Source of the DNA: Myxococcales bacterium | GTDB lineage: Bacteria; Myxococcota_A; Polyangia; Polyangiales; Polyangiaceae | Assembly: GCA_025355005.1 (NCBI GenBank) | Contig: JANXLV010000291.1 | Coordinates: 1 to 32,334 of the forward strand | Direction: 5' to 3' | Length of the DNA: 32,334 nucleotides | In this document: piece after piece, positions 1-6,923 of the stretch | How the letters are laid out: every line of letters starts with the position of its first letter | How positions within the stretch are numbered: position 1 is the stretch's first letter | The notes under the pieces: generated by a model | The model's input: the letters and a program-made list of their open reading frames with translations, nothing else | The model's database searches: none | What the model was told of the DNA's origin: nothing | Program-made: the position numbers and the translations under genes

Positions 1-98
1 TTCGCCTCGAGCACGGGCACATGATCGATGCGCCCCACCTTGCCGTCCTTCGAGGCGGCGACATCGGTACGGGAAGCACGTCGGCGGAGCTTCGTCAT
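1..98 (-). CDS. Partial unknown protein, N-terminus only
   Basis: An open minus-strand frame starts at an ATG (96-98) and runs off the left edge of the window, giving 32 residues beginning MTKLRRRASRTD. A GGTGGAG sequence lies just upstream of the ATG and could serve as ribosome binding site, though it is close to the start. The visible part is basic and shows no domain I recognise. It follows the OmpA-family gene on the same strand, with 47 bases between them, so it could be the next gene of that transcript. The short length leaves chance opening possible. Confidence 0.35.
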   Translation of the reverse strand, partial: MTKLRRRASRTDVAASKDGKVGRIDHVPVLEA

Positions 99-145
99 GC
101 TCCACCAACGTATCCCAGCCGAGGGAGCCGCCGCAACGGAACCCT

Positions 146-1903
146 TTACGGCTTGTCTTCCGCGGTGATCTTGAACTCGACGCGACGGTTGATACCGCGC
201 CCCTCGTCCGTGTCGTTCGTGGTGACCGGCTTCTCCATACCGTAGCCGTGCGCCTCGAGACGATCGGGCTTGATGCCGTGGTCGGTGAGCCACTTCATGA
301 CGGAGTTCGCGCGCTGCTGCGAGAGCTGCTTGTTGAGCGCCGCGGCGCCGCGGTTGTCCGTGTGTCCCTCGATCACCATCTTGTGGATGCCGGGGTACTG
401 GTTCAGGACGTTCGCGACGGCCTGCATGGTGGGGAAGCTGTCCGGGAGGATCGTCGCCGAGCCGAACCCGAAGTGGATCTGATCCAGGATGCGGATCTGG
501 TTGTCGTCGATCGTGACGAGCGGGCAGCCGTTCTTCTTCGGATCGGGGTTGGGCTTGCCCGGCACTGTCGGGCACGCGTCGACCGCGTCGTTGATGCCGT
601 CCTTGTCCTGATCTTCCTCGGGGCAGCCGTCCTCGTCGTCGACGCCGTCCTTGTCCTCGGGCTTGTCCGGGCACTTGTCTGCGACGTCGGGGATGCCGTC
701 GCCGTCGCGGTCCTTCGGGATGGGGCAGCCGTCGGAGGGATCGTTGCCGAGATGATCCTCGGGCTCGTCCGGACACGCGTCCACGTCGTCCGGAATGCCG
801 TCGTTGTCGCGGTCGCCGACCTTCTGCTCGCTCTTCCACTTCGCGCGCAGCGCCGCCTTCGGCGATACGGCCTCGGAATCGAGGATGGGCTGGTAGATGC
901 CCACGAGCGCAGTGATGCGGAGCCACGGCGCGCCGTAGCCATCGGCGATGAGCGAGCCAGCGGACACGCCCGCCCAGTACTTGTCGCCCGAGCCGAACTT
1001 CATGCGCCCTTCGATGTCGTACTCGATGGGGCTGTTTCGGCTCGTGAACGCCGTGTTGCCGATGATCGGGCCCGCGTTCTTCGTGTCGTTCTCGATGCCG
1101 GTCTGACCGAAGACGGTCGCGCCGAGGCGGTACTTGCCATCCTTGAACGGAATGAACGCGCCGACGGCCCAGCGCCATTCGTCGCCGATGCCAAGGCCGG
1201 ACTTCACCACCGGATCGTTGATCGAGTTGTGAGGGCGCAGCATGATGCCGGTGTTGGCCACGACGGTCACGTACTTGAACGTGCGCTCGCCGGTGACCAT
1301 GATGAGTCCGCTGGTGTCGCCGTCGCCACCGAAGTTGTTCTGCGAGCCGGCCGGAACGATGAGGCTGAGCATGCCGCCGACGGACGTCTGACGATCAGGC
1401 GAGCGCCACGCAGTGCCGCGCGCGTCGAGGCGAACGTCACCCGCGTTCGCGCCATCCGTGGACACGGTGGTGGTCTTGGTGGACCCGAGGAGCGTGGTCG
1501 AGCCGTAGTCCGGGTTCTTGCCGCTCTGGAACGGCGCGAACGGGAACGCGACGCCGACGATGAAGCGATCGAAGAGCTCGAAGCCAGCGTTCGCATAGAC
1601 GGACAGCTGGTGCTCGATGACGGCGGGAGCGGAGCGCTTCAGCGTCGCGGGATCCGACGTGATGTTCTTCGTGTGGAGCGGGTCGAACTGGTAGCCCATG
1701 CCAAGCTGCCCGTAGACGATGGTGCGCTGGTTGGTCACGGGCCGGAAGAGCACGAGCCCGTCGTCCGGAGCGCCCGGCATTTCGAGCCGATCGAGCTTGA
1801 AGGTGTGCTGCTGCGCGTGAGCTACCCGAGGCGCGGAGCAGAGCGCGGCGGCCCCACAAATCCCTGCGATCGCGGAGAAAACGACCTTCTTGGTTCCACG
1901 CAT
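146..1903 (-). CDS. OmpA-family outer membrane protein with thrombospondin type 3 repeats
   Basis: This 585-residue protein is probably an outer-membrane barrel or porin tethered to peptidoglycan. The start at 1903 is chosen because it begins a good signal peptide (MRGTKKVV, hydrophobic core, AHA-Q at about residue 30); an open frame continues upstream to 1987. Residues 31 to about 350 look like alternating beta strands. About 360-457 hold Asp-rich TSP3 repeats (DRDNDGIPD, DRDGDGIPD, DQDKDGIND, each followed by a CP pair), which bind calcium in related proteins. About 464-585 form the OmpA C-terminal domain with EGHTDNRG and the closing NRRVEFKI, which binds diaminopimelate in the family. The gene diverges from rpmH across a repeat-rich 255-bp region. 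Its exact cargo or structural role is not visible. Confidence 0.88.
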   Translation of the reverse strand: MRGTKKVVFSAIAGICGAAALCSAPRVAHAQQHTFKLDRLEMPGAPDDGLVLFRPVTNQRTIVYGQLGMGYQFDPLHTKNITSDPATLKRSAPAVIEHQLSVYANAGFELFDRFIVGVAFPFAPFQSGKNPDYGSTTLLGSTKTTTVSTDGANAGDVRLDARGTAWRSPDRQTSVGGMLSLIVPAGSQNNFGGDGDTSGLIMVTGERTFKYVTVVANTGIMLRPHNSINDPVVKSGLGIGDEWRWAVGAFIPFKDGKYRLGATVFGQTGIENDTKNAGPIIGNTAFTSRNSPIEYDIEGRMKFGSGDKYWAGVSAGSLIADGYGAPWLRITALVGIYQPILDSEAVSPKAALRAKWKSEQKVGDRDNDGIPDDVDACPDEPEDHLGNDPSDGCPIPKDRDGDGIPDVADKCPDKPEDKDGVDDEDGCPEEDQDKDGINDAVDACPTVPGKPNPDPKKNGCPLVTIDDNQIRILDQIHFGFGSATILPDSFPTMQAVANVLNQYPGIHKMVIEGHTDNRGAAALNKQLSQQRANSVMKWLTDHGIKPDRLEAHGYGMEKPVTTNDTDEGRGINRRVEFKITAEDKP

Positions 1904-1980
1904 CGAAGCCCGCCCAGGTTGCTGACCAAAGCCCATTGGAAGTCTGCTCATCCGAAGTCCTGGACGATACACAAAAACGG

Positions 1981-2014
1981 TCGGCATGGGTCTAGAGTCG
2001 GCATGGTTCTAGAG
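1981..2014. repeat. Two tandem 17-bp copies (tcggcatggNtctagag)
   Basis: Positions 1981-1997 and 1998-2014 are direct tandem copies differing at one base. They lie in the region between the divergent OmpA-family and rpmH genes and lead directly into a second, shorter repeat series. Function is unknown; a protein-binding array is one option. Confidence 0.8.
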
Positions 2015-2060
2015 AGGTCCTGGAGAGGTCCAGAGAGGTCCAGAGAGGTCGAGGGAGGTC
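2012..2060. repeat. Five GAGAGGTC-type repeats spaced 10-11 bp
   Basis: Copies of gagaggtc start at 2012, 2023, 2033 and 2043, and a gggaggtc variant starts at 2053. The spacing is close to one turn of the DNA helix, so all copies would face the same side. The series ends about 27 bp upstream of the rpmH -35 element. It does not match the DnaA box consensus. It may be a regulator-binding array or simple slippage-derived repeat. Confidence 0.75.
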
Positions 2061-2065
2061 TAGAG

Positions 2066-2081
2066 AAGGGTCCGAACCCTT
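2066..2081. promoter_or_regulatory. Inverted repeat AAGGGT-ccga-ACCCTT
   Basis: Two perfect 6-base arms (2066-2071 and 2076-2081) are separated by four bases and lie six bases upstream of the putative -35 box of rpmH. The position fits an operator, but it is short and could be chance in GC-rich DNA. Confidence 0.35.
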
Positions 2082-2087
2082 TCGGCC

Positions 2088-2116
2088 TTGACGGGTCCGG
2101 ACTCGTCTGCTTTTAT
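2088..2116 (+). promoter_or_regulatory. Sigma-70-type promoter of the rpmH operon
   Basis: TTGACG (2088-2093) matches five of six bases of the -35 consensus. After a 17-bp spacer comes TTTTAT (2111-2116), which matches four of six bases of the -10 consensus. Transcription would begin near 2123, giving a leader of roughly 35 bases before the rpmH ATG. The AT-rich -10 stands out in very GC-rich surroundings. The whole rpmH-rnpA-yidD-yidC-khpB row could be read from here. Confidence 0.6.
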
Positions 2117-2158
2117 CCGCGCCCCCAAAGGCTCCGTACGCTCTAGAGGATTTTCGCC

Positions 2159-2308
2159 ATGAAACGCACGTACCAACCGCACAACCTCCGCCGCAAACGC
2201 ACGCACGGGTTCCGCGCGCGCATGGAGACCAAGGGCGGCCGTAAGGTGCTCGCGAACCGTCGCCGCAAGGGCCGCCTCCGCCTCACGGTGTCGACGTTCA
2301 AGAAGTAG
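2159..2308 (+). CDS. rpmH: 50S ribosomal protein L34
   Basis: This 49-residue protein begins MKRTYQPHNLRRKRTHGF, the diagnostic L34 start, and continues with the conserved RMETKGGRKVLANRR region. It is a small basic component of the large ribosomal subunit that lies against 23S rRNA. The ATG is preceded by AGAGGA at a good distance. It is the first gene of the conserved rpmH-rnpA-yidD-yidC-khpB row, which is often found beside the replication origin. Full length for the family, no oddities. Confidence 0.98.
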   Translation: MKRTYQPHNLRRKRTHGFRARMETKGGRKVLANRRRKGRLRLTVSTFKK

Positions 2309-2358
2309 GCTCCAACGCTTTCCCGAAGAGCCAGCGGCTCCGGAGGCGTGCCGATTTC

Positions 2359-2748
2359 GTGAGGGTGCAGGGCTCGTCCAGGAGGGCGAGCACGCCCCAT
2401 TTCCTGTTCCTCCTCGACCTGACGCCCCAGCGACCAGAGGGAGCGAAAACACCAGGAGAGTGCAGAGCGACCGCAGGGAGCGGCTGCACCGGCGCGCGGA
2501 TCGGGTTCGTGGTGTCGAAGAAGATCGGCACGGCGGTCGTACGCAATCGCGTGAAGCGCGTGGCGCGCGAGGCCTTCAGGCTGACCCCTGGCTTCTTGCC
2601 TCCAGGTATCGACGTGGTGGTGATTGCACGCAACGGCGCGGAGTCGTTGTGCTTGGCCGACGTCCAGGCCGAGTGGACGCGCGCACGCGGGAATATTCAG
2701 CGAAAAGCCGAAGACCTGTTCCGCGCGCAAACCGCACCAAAGCAGTGA
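2359..2748 (+). CDS. rnpA: Ribonuclease P protein component (start uncertain)
   Basis: RnpA binds the RNase P RNA and helps it remove 5' leaders from precursor tRNAs. The signature RNRVKRVAREAF, with the RNR motif, and the preceding RIGFVVSKKIG strand are clear. A roughly 25-residue Pro/Gly-rich insert separates the first strand (HFLFLLDL) from this core. The first usual start in frame is GTG 2359, but codons before it (2314-2358) read NAFPKSQRLRRRADF, which matches the normal RnpA N-terminus. No ATG, GTG, TTG or CTG occurs between an in-frame TAA inside rpmH and 2359. The true start is therefore probably upstream and unusual, or there is a sequence error. It lies 50 bp after rpmH. Confidence 0.9.
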   Translation: MRVQGSSRRASTPHFLFLLDLTPQRPEGAKTPGECRATAGSGCTGARIGFVVSKKIGTAVVRNRVKRVAREAFRLTPGFLPPGIDVVVIARNGAESLCLADVQAEWTRARGNIQRKAEDLFRAQTAPKQ

Positions 2749-2802
2749 AAATCGAGTGGCGCGGCCGCCAGCGAGGGCTCATGTTGGCGCCAATCGTCCC
2801 CC

Positions 2803-3072
2803 ATGGTCGCCCGTCTCTTTATCGGCCTGATCCGCATCTACCAGCGGCTCCTCTCGCCGCTGCTGCCTCCCGCGTGTCGCTTCGAGCCCTCTTGCTCGCG
2901 ATACGCGGTCGCATGCCTGGGCACCCACGGGGCGCTCCGGGGTAGCTTGCTTTCGGTCGTACGGCTGTGTAAGTGCCACCCGTTTCACCCGGGCGGCTTC
3001 GATCCGCCGCCGCCGCGCCGTGACAGCGCTTCTGCTCGCTCCGCTCCCGCCCTTTCGCAAGAGAATCCGTAA
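2803..3072 (+). CDS. yidD: Membrane protein insertion efficiency factor YidD
   Basis: This 89-residue protein carries the family signature CRFEPSCSRYA (residues 25-35), the N-terminal amphipathic helix IGLIRIYQRLLSPLLPP, and CHPFHPGGFDPPP further on. YidD is a small inner-membrane-associated protein that assists YidC-dependent insertion. The C-terminal 20 residues are Ser/Ala-rich and unlikely to be conserved. No good ribosome binding site precedes the ATG (the upstream bases are C-rich), so translation may depend on coupling. Its stop lies six bases before the yidC ATG. Confidence 0.95.
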   Translation: MVARLFIGLIRIYQRLLSPLLPPACRFEPSCSRYAVACLGTHGALRGSLLSVVRLCKCHPFHPGGFDPPPPRRDSASARSAPALSQENP

Positions 3073-3078
3073 ACGCAC

Positions 3079-4821
3079 ATGGACAGAAATACGCTCCTGC
3101 GCTGGGTGGTCATCGCCGCCGCGATCCTCCTCTTCTGGAAGTTTGGAATGCCGCTCATCTCCGGCAAGAAGGACGCGGGTCCGCAGCTGCCGCAGGAGGT
3201 CTTCGCGAACGCGCCTGGCTTCGTGCCGGACCGGGTGGATCCGCCGGTGGGCGATCAGCCGAACGACCCGAAAGAGGGCGAGCTCTGCAAGATCGCAGGC
3301 AACCGCTTCGAGGCAGAGCTGTCCACGCGCGGCGCCGCCATCACGCACTTCATGCTGCACGATCCGCAGTACGCCGGCACGGACGGGTTCGACATGTCGA
3401 CCACGCCCGACATCGAGCGGTGGCGCAACCTGCGCACGTCGTTCCGCGCAGACGGCGCGAATGATCAGGTGAAGTACGACCGCTTCGACTGGAAGGTGGA
3501 GCGCGCGCCCAACGGCAAAGCATGCACCTTCAAGTACAGCGACGCGGACGTGTCGCTCACGAAGATCGTGGCCGCGGGCGATCGCCCGTTCGAGCTCAGC
3601 GTCGAGACCACGGTGCAGAACGTGTCCGCAGCGGCGAAGAAGCACGCGTTCGCGACGGAGGTGTTCTCCTGGCGCATCCTCGATGACGTGAAGGGCAGCA
3701 TGGGCCGCGCGAAGCCGTTCATGACGGAGCTCTCGTGCGCCGCCGGCAAAGAGGTCGTGCGCAAGTCGAAGGACGACTTCGGCACGGGCTGGGTGAACCA
3801 GCCCAGCACCGATCGCTACGCGTCTCTCAACACGTCGTACTTCACGCAGGCGCTCATGCCGATCGGCGAAGCTCCCACGTGCGCGCTGCTCGCAGAGGAC
3901 TGGCTCGCGCCGGGACAGGCAAAGGACGACGACAAGGCACCGATGGTCTACCACGCGCGCCTGGCGTACACGGCGCGTGAGCTCCCCGCTGGGCAGTCCG
4001 TCACCTACAAGCAGCTCGCGTTCTTCGGACCGAAGGAGCGCCTCGTGATGGACCAGGCGGGCGGCGGCGCGCCGAAGCTCTCGGACACCGTGAACCTCGG
4101 CTTCTTCTCGCCCGTCGCGAAGTTCCTGACCGGCGTGCTGGAGTACATCCACGGCATCATCGGCAACTGGGGCATCTCGATCATCGTGATGACGTTGTGC
4201 CTGAAGCTGGTGCTCTTCCCGCTGACGTTCAAGTCGATCAAGAGCAGCGTCGAGATGCGGAAGCTCCGTCCGGAGATCGACATCATCAACGCGCGCTTCA
4301 AGGACGACATGCAGGCCAAGAACCTGGCCATGATGGAGCTCTGGAAGAAGCACGGCGTGTCGCCGTTCGGCGGGTGCTTGCCGCAGATGGTCCAGATGCC
4401 GGTCTGGTTCGCGATGTACACGACATTGCAGACCGCGGTACCCATGTATCATACACACTTCTTGTGGTTCACGGACCTGTCGCTGCCGGACCGCTTCTAC
4501 ATCCTGCCGATCGTCCTTGGTGCGCTCATGATCGTGCAGCAGCGCATCATGCCGCAGCAGCCGGGCATGGATCCGATGCAGCAGAAGATGATGACGTGGA
4601 TGATGCCCATCATCTTCACGGTCATGATGCTCTTCCTGCCGGCGGCCCTGGGCGTCTACATGATGACGAACAGCATCCTGAACATCACCCAGCAGATGAT
4701 CATCGAGAAAATCGCGCCCCGCGGGGCCACCCCCGCCAAGGTCGCGAAAGTGGATGAGAGCGGTGGCAAGGGTGGCAAAGGGCGAGACAAGAAGGGCGAG
4801 ATCGTCGTAAAGTCGGGCTGA
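3079..4821 (+). CDS. yidC: Membrane protein insertase YidC/Oxa1
   Basis: YidC inserts and folds inner-membrane proteins alone or with SecYEG. The 580-residue chain has the Gram-negative layout: an N-terminal membrane helix (about 7-27), a large periplasmic beta domain (about 60-330) and the C-terminal five-helix Oxa1 core (about 355-555). Core motifs include SPFGGCLPQMVQMPVW and GVYMMTNSILNITQQ. The basic residue of the hydrophilic groove, Arg in E. coli (VRGIMYPLT), appears here as Lys376 in CLKLVLFPLTF. A Gly/Lys-rich tail (GGKGGKGRDKK) could contact the ribosome, by analogy with other YidC proteins with basic tails. It abuts yidD and is followed by khpB. Confidence 0.97.
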   Translation: MDRNTLLRWVVIAAAILLFWKFGMPLISGKKDAGPQLPQEVFANAPGFVPDRVDPPVGDQPNDPKEGELCKIAGNRFEAELSTRGAAITHFMLHDPQYAGTDGFDMSTTPDIERWRNLRTSFRADGANDQVKYDRFDWKVERAPNGKACTFKYSDADVSLTKIVAAGDRPFELSVETTVQNVSAAAKKHAFATEVFSWRILDDVKGSMGRAKPFMTELSCAAGKEVVRKSKDDFGTGWVNQPSTDRYASLNTSYFTQALMPIGEAPTCALLAEDWLAPGQAKDDDKAPMVYHARLAYTARELPAGQSVTYKQLAFFGPKERLVMDQAGGGAPKLSDTVNLGFFSPVAKFLTGVLEYIHGIIGNWGISIIVMTLCLKLVLFPLTFKSIKSSVEMRKLRPEIDIINARFKDDMQAKNLAMMELWKKHGVSPFGGCLPQMVQMPVWFAMYTTLQTAVPMYHTHFLWFTDLSLPDRFYILPIVLGALMIVQQRIMPQQPGMDPMQQKMMTWMMPIIFTVMMLFLPAALGVYMMTNSILNITQQMIIEKIAPRGATPAKVAKVDESGGKGGKGRDKKGEIVVKSG

Positions 4822-4873
4822 CCGGCGACAGCGGAGAGCACCGCCGACACGCAGCATCGAAAGGGACATCTCT

Positions 4874-5401
4874 GTGAGCAGCACCACGACCGAAAACGCA
4901 ACTCCTGAAGTCAACGCAGCCGCCCCTGGAAGCCAGGAGGAGCGCGCGCTCAACTTCGTGAAGATGCTCCTCGAAAAGATGCAGATGGATGCGGACGCGA
5001 CGTTCCCGCCCGATGACGGCGAGAGCGGCGAGGACGAGATCCGCATCGAGATCGAGGGACCGGACGCGGGCCGTGTCATCGGCAAGCGCGGCTCCGTCCT
5101 CGAGGCGATCCAGTATCTGACCACGCGCGTCGCGCACCGCCCCGGCGATCCGCGCAAGCACATCGCAGTGGACGCAGAGGGCTACCGCGCCCGCCACGAA
5201 GACCAGCTCGCCGAGATGGCGGAGAAGCTCGCTCGCCGCGTGGCGCAAGAAGGCAAGGTCATCACCTTCGACCCGATGTCTGCGCGCGATCGCCGCATCG
5301 TGCACATGGCACTCAAGGACATCGCGGGCGTCCGCACCGAGAGCCACGGCGAAGGTCAGGACCGCCGCGTCCAGATCATCCCCGTCAAGCCCGCGAGCTG
5401 A
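4874..5401 (+). CDS. khpB: KH-R3H RNA-binding protein KhpB (Jag-like)
   Basis: This 175-residue cytoplasmic RNA-binding protein has a KH domain with the GxxG loop GKRG (70-73, in RVIGKRGSVLEAIQYL) and a C-terminal R3H domain with RRIVH (about residues 138-142 in MSARDRRIVHMALKD). The Jag-N domain found in Bacillus homologues is missing; residues 1-20 are instead a Thr/Ala-rich disordered stretch. The start is GTG, with GGGA about ten bases upstream. It lies 52 bp after yidC, its usual place in this cluster. KhpB homologues act with KhpA in post-transcriptional control of cell division and envelope genes in some bacteria; the role here is inferred from family only. Confidence 0.93.
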   Translation: MSSTTTENATPEVNAAAPGSQEERALNFVKMLLEKMQMDADATFPPDDGESGEDEIRIEIEGPDAGRVIGKRGSVLEAIQYLTTRVAHRPGDPRKHIAVDAEGYRARHEDQLAEMAEKLARRVAQEGKVITFDPMSARDRRIVHMALKDIAGVRTESHGEGQDRRVQIIPVKPAS

Positions 5402-5406
5402 CGGTC

Positions 5407-5418
5407 ACTCGGCCGAGT
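5407..5418. other. Perfect 12-bp palindrome ACTCGGCCGAGT
   Basis: The palindrome lies six bases after the khpB stop, in the 47-bp space between khpB and the convergent lipoprotein gene. It has no following T-run, so it is not a canonical intrinsic terminator. It may still act as a transcript-end hairpin or a protein-binding site. Confidence 0.4.
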
Positions 5419-5448
5419 CAGCCCGTCAGCCCCCCGCCAGCCCCCCCG

Positions 5449-5895
5449 TCAGTCGCCTGCGTCGGTGCTCGCGTCCGTGCTGCCGTCCGTGCTGCCGTCG
5501 TTGCTTGTGCCGTCGGGGGCGTCGGTGCTGGCGTCGGTTGGGGTGACGCTGCCGTCGTCCGCTGGGCCGGCGTCGAAGTCGGGGCCGCCTGGGTAGCAGG
5601 ACTCGTCCGTGTCGCACTTCCAGATACCGCCGCCGCTCGGGCCCGCGACGCATCTGCAGCCGCCCTTCGCGCACATCGCGAAGCACACCTGCGTGGAGAC
5701 CGGCGAGCACGGAGTGCCAGTTCCGTTGAACGTCTGGCAGAGGAGCTTGATGGTCTCGTCGCCCGAGGCGTCCGTCGCGGTCGCGGTGTCGTCGCCGCCG
5801 CAAGCGCCCACGCTGAGGGTCGCGAGCAGCGTCAAAACGAGCACCGCCGAAGCCACCGAGTAGAAGTGCCGCGGCGCGGCGGGAATCAAAGCCAT
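5449..5895 (-). CDS. Cys-rich lipoprotein with Ser/Thr/Asp repeat tail
   Basis: This 148-residue protein has a lipoprotein signal: a hydrophobic stretch then LSVGAC with the lipidated Cys at residue 32. The central part (about 50-105) holds eight further cysteines (for example CFAMCAKGGCRC), probably a small disulfide-bonded domain. The last 45 residues are low-complexity acidic (DGSTDGSTDAST). I recognise no family. It is the last gene of a minus-strand row after the NAPE-PLD-like hydrolase, with a 54-bp gap, and converges with khpB. Lipoproteins of this make-up are common in Myxococcota. A surface-exposed, tail-extended anchor is an inference. Confidence 0.75.
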   Translation of the reverse strand: MALIPAAPRHFYSVASAVLVLTLLATLSVGACGGDDTATATDASGDETIKLLCQTFNGTGTPCSPVSTQVCFAMCAKGGCRCVAGPSGGGIWKCDTDESCYPGGPDFDAGPADDGSVTPTDASTDAPDGTSNDGSTDGSTDASTDAGD

Positions 5896-5949
5896 TCGCG
5901 GATCCTAGCAAACGCGCGCGCGTGTGCGAATTACACCACGTACATTCCG

Positions 5950-6909
5950 TCAGCCGCCTGCCTCGGCGGAGGAGGTTCCCGTGTCGACGAGGTCCCGCGA
6001 GCCGCCGATGTCGAGGATGGTCATGCGTGACGCGTCGAGCGCCTGTTCGCTCCAGCGCTTGCGCAGGCGCTGAGGCGGCTCTCCCAGCGGCTCATCCGTC
6101 AGCTTGAACGTGCCCCAGTGCATGGCAAAGAAATGTTTGGCGCCGAGGAGCTCGAACGCGCGCACTGCCTCTTCTGGCCCCATGTGCTGCGGCTGCATGA
6201 ACCACGGCGGGTCGTACGCGCCAATGGGCAGCATCGCCCAGTCGATGCGCGGGCCCTTCTCGGCGATCTGCTCGAACACCATCTCGCTCATCGCGGTGTC
6301 ACCCGCGTGGTACGCCACGCCCTCGCTCGACTGGTAGAGGAAGCCGCCCCAAAGGCGCTTGTTGCGATCCCACGGCATGCGCATCGACCAGTGGTGTGAC
6401 GGCACGTGCGTCACCGTGAGACCGCCGACGGTGTGCGACTCCCACCAGCCGAGCTCCACCACGTTCGTGAGGCCTGCCGAGCGCAACAGCTCCGCGTTGT
6501 CCTTCGGCACGATGAAGAGGGACTTGTTGCCGATCATCTTCAGCGACGGCATGTCGAGATGATCGAAGTGCGAGTGACTGACGGTCACGACATCCAGCGG
6601 AGGCACATCCACAAACGCGACCCCAGGCTGCACGAGCCGCGGCACCGCGCCCTGGATGCGGTTCGACCAGATCGGATCCGTAGCGACGAGCTGACCACCG
6701 AGCCGCATCACGAACGTCGCATGACCAATCCACGTGAGCCGCGGGGAGGAGGAAGAGAGGGACTTGCCGTCGTTGGGGACGAACGGAGTCTCGAACGGGA
6801 CGTGGTCGCGCTTGCGCTTGCCGGTGAGGCGATCGACGAGCTGCCACTTGAGGATGTCCGAGAGGCCCTTGTCGGGGGTAGTGCCGTCAAGATTTTTGTA
6901 GAGGGGCAT
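5950..6909 (-). CDS. Metallo-beta-lactamase-fold hydrolase, NAPE-PLD/UlaG-like
   Basis: This 319-residue enzyme has the metal-binding motif HSHFDHLD (His112, His114, Asp116, His117), then HVPSHHWSMR, the bridging Asp in YHAGDTAMS and the last His in FFAMHWGTF, all in the expected order. The start of the fold is WIGHATFVMRLGGQLVATDP. This pattern fits the NAPE-PLD-like phosphodiesterase branch, whose animal member cleaves N-acyl-phosphatidylethanolamine; bacterial members are poorly characterised. There is no signal peptide. It begins 14 bp after the LuxC-like gene and is probably cotranscribed with luxE- and luxC-like genes, which suggests, as inference, a lipid substrate. Confidence 0.88.
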   Translation of the reverse strand: MPLYKNLDGTTPDKGLSDILKWQLVDRLTGKRKRDHVPFETPFVPNDGKSLSSSSPRLTWIGHATFVMRLGGQLVATDPIWSNRIQGAVPRLVQPGVAFVDVPPLDVVTVSHSHFDHLDMPSLKMIGNKSLFIVPKDNAELLRSAGLTNVVELGWWESHTVGGLTVTHVPSHHWSMRMPWDRNKRLWGGFLYQSSEGVAYHAGDTAMSEMVFEQIAEKGPRIDWAMLPIGAYDPPWFMQPQHMGPEEAVRAFELLGAKHFFAMHWGTFKLTDEPLGEPPQRLRKRWSEQALDASRMTILDIGGSRDLVDTGTSSAEAGG

Positions 6910-6923
6910 TTGGGTTCAGGATC

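Noticed and set aside
2113..2121. TTATCCGCG as a DnaA box marking an origin
   Set aside because: Only seven of nine bases match, there is a single site, and it overlaps the likely -10 element of the rpmH promoter.
248..2146. Long plus-strand open frame of 632 codons opposite the OmpA-family gene
   Set aside because: It is the antisense shadow of a clear gene, as expected in GC-rich DNA; its translation is Arg/Val/Asp-rich without domains and runs over the repeats and rpmH promoter.
2779..5163. 794-codon minus-strand open frame opposite yidD, yidC and khpB
   Set aside because: Antisense to strongly recognised genes, His/Arg/Leu-rich, no family features.
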